Source: Cylindrodendrum hubeiense | Lineage: Eukaryota; Ascomycota; Sordariomycetes; Hypocreales; Nectriaceae | Assembly: GCA_014621425.1 (NCBI GenBank) | Contig: JAANBB010000497.1 | Span: 1 to 26,776 of the forward strand | Direction: 5' to 3' | Length of the DNA stretch: 26,776 bases | In this document: positions 21,409-26,776 of the stretch, piece after piece | Layout of the letters: each line of letters opens with the position of its first letter | How positions within the stretch are numbered: position 1 is the first letter of the stretch | Made by a program: the position numbers and the translations under genes | The notes under the pieces: generated by a model | Seen by the model: only the letters and a program-made list of their open reading frames with translations | Database searches by the model: none | Told to the model about the DNA's origin: nothing

Positions 21409-23123
21409 GACGGCGACGTCAGGACATAAGCCAGTCACAGCAGGAGGATCGTGGAACGGGAATCGCAATTCGGCGCGGCAGCGGCAGCGGCGGCGGCGGG
21501 CGTCGTCGTCGTGAGGCGGGATGATGAGGTCCGGGAGAAAATTTGCTGAGTCAGTCCGACCGACTGCCCTTATTCTTGCCCCAAAACTCAGATGGCTGAG
21601 ATACACAACCGGCACGGCGAAATGGGTCAAAATTTATTGACGGCGGGGAAATGCCAAATCGGAGTCGCTGAGGACGTCTATGGCTTCTAGGGGGCCGTTG
21701 GATGCCAATTCTTTGATTCAATTCTCGTTTTTTTGCTTCTTTGATGCCGTTGTTGTTATCTTGGACCAGAGCAATCGTTGCAAGCTTGCACGTGGTTTGA
21801 AGCTGATGGGCGGCGGTCGGCGGGTATCAATGCCGACACAGTCCCAAAGCGGCAATCTCTTCCAGGTGCGCCAGACACGCGGGTGGCCGTTGGTTGGCTG
21901 AGGACAATCAATCTAGCTGTTGAACGTTTAATTGATCCCCAGACAATCGTATCAATAGCACGAGAATTCGACGTCGATGACGTAGCATGAACCCATTGTC
22001 GAAAACCCACTGTTCATCTAGACCATGTGGCTGTCCGCTTGCTGCATCCCAAGCTTCCCGGCAAGCCTGTTGCTGGGCATTCCGGCCATGGCTCCAGAAT
22101 GCATGCTGGAAAGCCACACGTTGAACTGGATAGAGAGCGAATCACCATCGCTCGGGTCATCCGAAGCATTGAGATGAGTTTGCGGCCCAGAGAACAATCA
22201 GCAGTTTCGGAGTACTTGGCTCGCTTTTGCAAGCGCGTGGAGCCGTCGCGGGGAAGGTTGCCTGCCGAGTCCTCAAGACCTGTTCCATTTATGACTACAA
22301 TGAGAGGCCCACTTTGCACCTGGATCACTTTGGGCTTGCCAATCACTAACAAGGTTTTTGATCGATGCCTCCTGATTATTTACCCAATCCCTTGCAGCTA
22401 GCGAACATTGAGATGAATGCAAGCAGGTGCACAGTAAGGCACGTTTCCAATTGGTCCAGCACTGGAGTCTGCAAGGGCTTCCCTCTTGTTTGATCGGCCA
22501 AACTACATAGTAGACTGCAACGCCACACTTGGAAAAACCATGCCGACTCTGGGATCGGGGCCTCGGAGGATTTATTCATTTGATAGGCCAGTGTGAGCGC
22601 AGAGGCTCAGACATTACTGCCAAGCCACGACAATGCTATGCGGACGCCACAGATGATCCCATGCAGTCCAGTATAAACCGACTCCCAACAGTCACTTGCG
22701 GAGAGCATCATAGCTTCCGAGATTTCGACGTCGAGTATCGTGACATAAAACATGTTCTCGACTTAGAAATTCTCTTTGGTGGCATATGATCTCTTATGGT
22801 TGAGCAGTTGCTCATGAAGCCCCTGGAGTGATGTGTTATGTCTATCTGAACGTAGTCGGCCGCGACCTACAGGAATGCACCTTCCCACTCCGTAAACCAT
22901 CTACTCGAACCGCATGCCATATACCTAAGGTAGGTAGATATTCTGTCGTTCACTATTGCAAGTCAACTCGATCTCCCTAGAGCCCATGTTTCCCAGTACA
23001 CTTCTATCCATCACCTATTGCCGTCCTAGAACTATGATCGACAAATCACAATGTCAGACACACACCCGAACACCCTGGGGCAAGAATGACCACCGCTACG
23101 ACTACCGAATCCGCTACCTCATC
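21409..23123. other. intergenic region, no supported gene
   Basis: About 1.7 kb. The first 300 bp or so are the TBF1-like promoter and leader, with GGC/CGT-rich runs at 21476-21512. The rest, 21700-22900, has short frames on both strands (for example 22027-22401 plus and 22014-22352 minus) without domain, codon bias or family resemblance. A CCTAAGGTAGGTAG stretch at about 22925-22938 is of a kind common in filamentous-fungal intergenic DNA. ATGs at 22986 and 23034 are in frame with the next gene and could be its true start. Confidence 0.5.
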
Positions 23124-23862
23124 ATGGGAATGCTCTGCATCACCATCCTCGCCGTCATTGTCGTGGCCGTTGTGTTTATCACCGGAGGTGTAAACAGTGC
23201 GAATGAGTACGTGGCTGGTTCAGCGGAGCTCAAAGCACTGACAAATGGGAACACAATGACGAGATCATACCATCCGTCATCTCAAATGTGTGGGGAGCAG
23301 TTACATGGCTGCCAGGCCTATTCGAAGCCGGTTTGTCGCAGACTCGCGTTGGTGGGTGTTTTACTAACAGCTGCAGGGCTTTTGCTGCCCGTCCATAAAA
23401 ATCTGCTATGAGACGGAATGGTCGCCCTCGGGAATTTACTGCTGCGCCGACTCAGACGAGTGTATAGTCTCAGCGGATCACGTTCCACAATGCGGCGCAA
23501 ACACGACGCAGTGCAGCCGAGAAACCGGCGGTGGATGCTGCACAGAGGGCACGACATGTTCTCCAGATGGTTGCCTCCGAAACTTGGGAGAATCAGCGAG
23601 TTCACCCAGACTAATAGCCTCCCATGGAGACAAAAGTCTCAACGAGTTAGAAGTGACGGATACCGCTGTGAATATGGATATGCGAGTACATGAGGAGGGA
23701 GCTTCTACGACGAGATGCCTTGAGACTGCCTTCCCCGGCGTCAAATTTGGAGAAATTGGAGTTGTCCAGTCGAACAACTGCGCTGAACTCCTCATGCTCC
23801 GTGGCTCGACCATGGCATTGGTCTTTGCAATAGCTGTTCCCTTGTCAACACTTCACTCTTGA
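23124..23862 (+). CDS. Cys-rich secreted protein, probable GPI anchor
   Basis: Two exons, 23124-23330 and 23377-23862, give 230 residues from this start. The 46-nt intron has an unusual GTTTGT donor but a perfect TACTAAC branch site (23362-23368) and a CAG acceptor, and keeps frame. The N-terminus MGMLCITILAVIVVAVVFIT looks like a signal peptide. The body is Cys-rich in the pattern of fungal GPI-anchored surface proteins: CGEQLHGC, then GFCCPSIKIC, IYCCADSDEC, QCGANTTQC and GGGCCTEGTTCSPDGC. It ends in NNCAELLMLRGSTMALVFAI plus a short hydrophobic tail, which fits a GPI signal. In-frame ATGs at 23034 and 22986 would add 30 or 46 residues, including a His/Arg-rich stretch (HRYDYRIRY), and turn the hydrophobic segment into a type II signal anchor. 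I prefer the shorter form. The protein probably sits at the plasma membrane or cell wall; its function is unknown. Confidence 0.7.
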
Positions 23863-24403
23863 GATGTTTAGTATACCATTACTCAGGCATGTTTCTTGTC
23901 AGAAGCGAGGGATGAGATTAGAGATTGAAAGTGCAATGCGAGTCGTGGGATGACTCTCTTTGTTTAATGTCAGCCCGTCTATGAGTGGGCTCTACTTTAT
24001 GTCGTGATCATCGCGGTGATCAGTCATGAAATCCACACCTCGGGGATATACCCCTCGTTTCAAATCCAATCAACAGTGTTATTGTCGTCATATACATGTC
24101 CATCCATTATCATCATTACACCCGCCATCAAGAAGGGTATGTCCATATCGTGTATGTGTGATGCATCCCGGTCCTCATCCGTCATCATCCATGATGAAGC
24201 GGATTGTTCCGGGAGCCTATATCCAAGACGTCTGTGCCGTCGATGCCGTAAAGTGTATATCCAGAGAGGGAATATACATGAGGTCTAAATGCGTATGTGT
24301 AAAATCGAAGCTGTCGCCAGCATTCCAGCCCGTATGAACCGCGGGACGGTGGGTATCTTGAAAAGAAAAAGAAAGAAAATAGAAAAAGAGATCCGACGAG
24401 GAT
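23863..24403. other. convergent 3' intergenic region
   Basis: 541 bp between the stops of the two surface-protein genes, which converge. It contains a purine-rich run (about 24359-24390, A/G only apart from one T) close to the 3' end of the minus-strand gene. It should hold both 3' UTRs. No gene seen. Confidence 0.55.
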
Positions 24404-24972
24404 TTACATCCAGACGGCAAAGAAGATCATGACAATGACGAGGGCGACGCTCATGCCGGTGATTTGTCGTCGACCTGACGCCGCGCTGCCGTCGTCGACG
24501 ATGGCGTCAGTAGAATCGGACCTGGCGAATTTGGTAGTCGTCTCATTGCCGATGAGGTAGCCGACGACGCTATTAGAAGAGGCCAAGTCGAGGAGGAGGT
24601 TGATGCCGACATGGGCGACGGCCTTGACATTGAACGATGCAGCTTCGATGGGAGAGACGCTGAAGGTCCTGGTAGATAGCTTCTCCACTAGGCGAGGTGA
24701 GCCACGCTCATCTGACGTGATACGACGGCGTTCCTGCGGGGGTAGCTGGGATGCAATTCCTAGTCATGCTGTCAGTGCCTTGAACGCGGGCAGCTGGATC
24801 AGGCGAGACAAGTTGTCTAAGACGTACCGTTTGACACGAAAGGAGAGGCATCGGCGATGAGTGCTCTGTTGCCGGAGGCGTGGACTGGGTTCGGTGCGAG
24901 GGCGAGAGAGACGGAGGCGAGGGCGCAGAGCAGCACGCCCAAGCGAAATGCTGAGGTCGAGGCTGGGCGCAT
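24404..24972 (-). CDS. small secreted or GPI-anchored protein, unknown family
   Basis: Two exons, 24828-24972 and 24404-24759, around a 68-nt GTACGT/CTAG intron, encode 166 residues. The start MRPASTSAFRLGVLLCALAS is a classic signal peptide with likely cleavage after LALA (about residue 26) or VHA (about 32). The mature part is polar with no cysteine-rich core. It contains RALI at 36-39 and a run of charged residues RRRITSDERG at 59-68. A central FNVKAVAHVGINLLLDLASS segment follows. The protein ends in GRRQITGMSVALVIVMIFFA and four more residues, a hydrophobic tail preceded by small residues (DDGSAASG), which suits a GPI signal or a tail anchor. I do not recognise the family. The signal peptide and the tail joined by a frame-keeping splice make a real gene likely. 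It converges with the Cys-rich surface protein gene. Confidence 0.7.
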
Positions 24973-25786
24973 TGTTGTGAGAGGGTGCGATGAGGCGAGT
25001 CGGGGTGAAGATTTGCGCGGGCGGCGGCGGCGTGTAAGTGTGAGCGATGGCTGGCGAGTCAGGTAGCTTCAGCAGAGAAAGCTTCGCGGTGGCTGATTTA
25101 TCCAAAAATTGCGCAAGCTGCGACGATCAAGTAGTCAAGTAGTCGCGGACAGGCGAGACGGGTTTTGCGACTGAGGCCCTGCGCAGCTCGGGACAGAAGC
25201 TGGTCCAGATCGGAAACGACAGTGAGGGCTGTGGTGGTGGTGCTTGATGACGAGGCCAGGGGAATTGGCGACCAATGCGGCCAGGCGCGGCGGGAAGGAA
25301 AAATCGAAACGAAGGGACGGCTCGGCCGCGCAAGCAAGCACAAAGCTAACACGGACTGACGCCGAACGGGTGGCTGAGAAGTCGGGTCCTGTTTCCTTCC
25401 CGGTCCTTTCTTTTTTTCCTTGATTCCTTGATTCCTGGGGGGATTGTCGCGTGGGTGCAAGAGTGAAACGAAGCAGAGGAGAAGCCAGAGCGGAATCCAG
25501 AGCAGAAACCAGAGTCACCAGAGAAAGACAGGAAGGAGCCTGGGAGATAATAAACGGGTCCGCTGGTTGGTTGGTCCGCCATCTAAATAAAATAAAACAT
25601 GCCCCCAATCCCTGCCTCCCTCCTTCCGCCCATGCGATGCAGACTGGAGGGATCCATTCTCAGGGAAAGCAAGGTACTGCGTCGTACTCTGTACAGGAGG
25701 TGGTACTTGCCAGTGGCCTTACGTGGGTACCTAGCCTTACTCGGAGCAGCGTCGGTTCTTCCCTCTCGGGCTCCTCTTTCGCCTCT

Positions 25787-25818
25787 GGCCAGTGAGGGAC
25801 CTTTGGCCAGTGAGGGAC
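25787..25818. repeat. direct repeat TGGCCAGTGAGGGAC x2
   Basis: Two adjacent copies of TGGCCAGTGAGGGAC, separated by CT or CTT, in the gene-free right end. Too short to name as an element. Confidence 0.8.
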
Positions 25819-26217
25819 TTCAGTGGCCTCGTGGCTCTGTGCCTTGATTGCAGGCTGGAAAGGTGGGCCGGCACCCCGGCGCGCCCGCCCGCTGATTGGC
25901 CGCTCCGTGTGTCAGTGAGCCGGTTTTCCCTGGTTTGACTACTCCGTATTAGTCGACACCCAAAAACCGCACCCTAAAATAAAAGCACCGCGCCGCTGGG
26001 CTAGCACTCACTGCCTGTGGCAGCGGCGCGGCTGGCGCTGCAATCACAATCACGAGAAATCCGTGTCGACGGGCTGCCTTCCGAACGACAGGCTCGTATT
26101 GGCTCCGGCTGGTACTGGATTTGGCCCTGCCCAGCCCCATGAGGTTGAGCTAGGTGGGGCGGTGCAGGATGGATTACAATGCATTGCTGCTCCGTACTAC
26201 GCACAAAGTAATCTGTA

Positions 26218-26241
26218 CAAAGTACTGCCTTGTGTACTTTG
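26218..26241. repeat. perfect 8-bp inverted repeat
   Basis: CAAAGTAC and GTACTTTG form a perfect 8-bp stem around an 8-base loop (TGCCTTGT). A further ACAAAGTA copy lies just to the left (26203-26210), so the area is a cluster of one short motif in both orientations. Confidence 0.8.
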
Positions 26242-26776
26242 GACAGCGCGCCAGGGGGTTGCGGCTGGACTGGGTTGCGGCTGGGCTGACGAAACGGGCC
26301 GCCTTGTGGGATCAAAGTCCGATCCTGATCCTGCTGCAGGCCTGCAGATTGATGACGGCTGCGGTGGTCAGCAAGTAGCTGCGGCAGCTGGAGCACCGCC
26401 AGAGCCTCCAGAGGCCGGCAAGTTCCAGGCAAATGAAGCCCCCCATCCCTCATCTGCCTGCCTCTGCATGCTACTACGTCGTACACTCTAATCTGGACAT
26501 CTGCTATGTAGGCTGGGGGCAGATGATATCTAGCCCCTCACGCTCAGACATGACCGGCACTCATCTTACTCTCTCCATCCATCGGGCATGCTCTCGACTC
26601 TGTCGCCCGGTCCACCCTCTGCCCACCACCGCCGACCACTGTCCACCACTGTCCACCTCTCTCCACCACTGTCCACTGACTCGCCCACGCCCGACCCCGT
26701 GTTTGTTTTCTGCGCGATTACCGCTGCAGCACGCACCTCCAGGTGGATGCACAGCGAGGGCCCCGGGGCAACCTTG

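Larger units (their letters stand above)
24973..26776. other. gene-free right end of window
   Basis: About 1.8 kb. The first part is the promoter of the small secreted protein gene. It includes a purine-rich degenerate AGAGC/GAAACC series at about 25470-25520, a doubled TGGCCAGTGAGGGAC at 25787-25818, and a GTCCACCACT-type series at about 26628-26690. Open frames (for example 25135-25608 minus and 26001-26486 minus) are Arg/Ser/Pro-rich with no domain. No tRNA or rRNA was seen. Confidence 0.5.

Noticed and set aside
25135..25608. 157-residue minus-strand frame with a hydrophobic start
   Set aside because: No recognisable domain and low-complexity Arg/Ser/Pro content; it lies just upstream of the small secreted protein gene and fits promoter or leader sequence better.

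Overview
The window comes from a filamentous ascomycete (Pezizomycotina), most likely a Sordariomycete and possibly Hypocreales. The signs are many short GT-AG introns of 46-107 nt with CTAAC-type branch sites, G/C-ending codons, widely spaced single-gene transcription units, and a set of conserved fungal families. I recognise nine protein-coding genes, one decayed gene fragment, several short tandem repeats, and long intergenic stretches that hold no gene I can support.

Layout, left to right. A ribosomal protein eL31 gene (minus) and a RAX1-type RGS/three-TM membrane protein gene (plus) diverge from a shared 0.7 kb promoter. RAX1 converges on a COP9 signalosome subunit 7 gene (minus), which carries a one-base frameshift at a homopolymer. 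About 2.9 kb without a gene follows; its right part is the promoter and leader of a large CCC2-type copper P1B-ATPase (plus, 6976-10598). Positions 10599-12900 hold a frameshifted gene remnant and a 16-bp tandem array. Then come a coiled-coil fungal hypothetical protein (minus, 12901-13569), about 2.5 kb without a gene, a Cys/His-repeat protein with about fifteen C-x2-H-x-C units (minus, 16098-17721), and a TBF1-like telobox/TRFH factor (minus, 18404-21408). After another 1.7 kb without a gene, two convergent genes encode probable cell-surface proteins: a Cys-rich secreted protein with a GPI-type tail (plus, 23124-23862) and a small signal-peptide protein with a hydrophobic C-terminus (minus, 24404-24972). 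The last 1.8 kb is promoter-like and repetitive.

There is no operon, secondary-metabolite cluster, CRISPR array, tRNA, rRNA or intact transposon here. The left two thirds are mostly housekeeping genes (translation, cell polarity or G-protein signalling, protein degradation control, secretory copper loading, telomere or chromatin binding). They are interspersed with lineage-specific genes: the coiled-coil protein, the Cys/His-repeat protein and the two surface proteins. The most novel item is the Cys/His-repeat protein, a probable zinc-binding array with no function I can name. The most technically important item is the CSN7 frameshift. Exon boundaries were inferred by hand from splice consensus, frame continuity and family resemblance, and transcript data would settle them.
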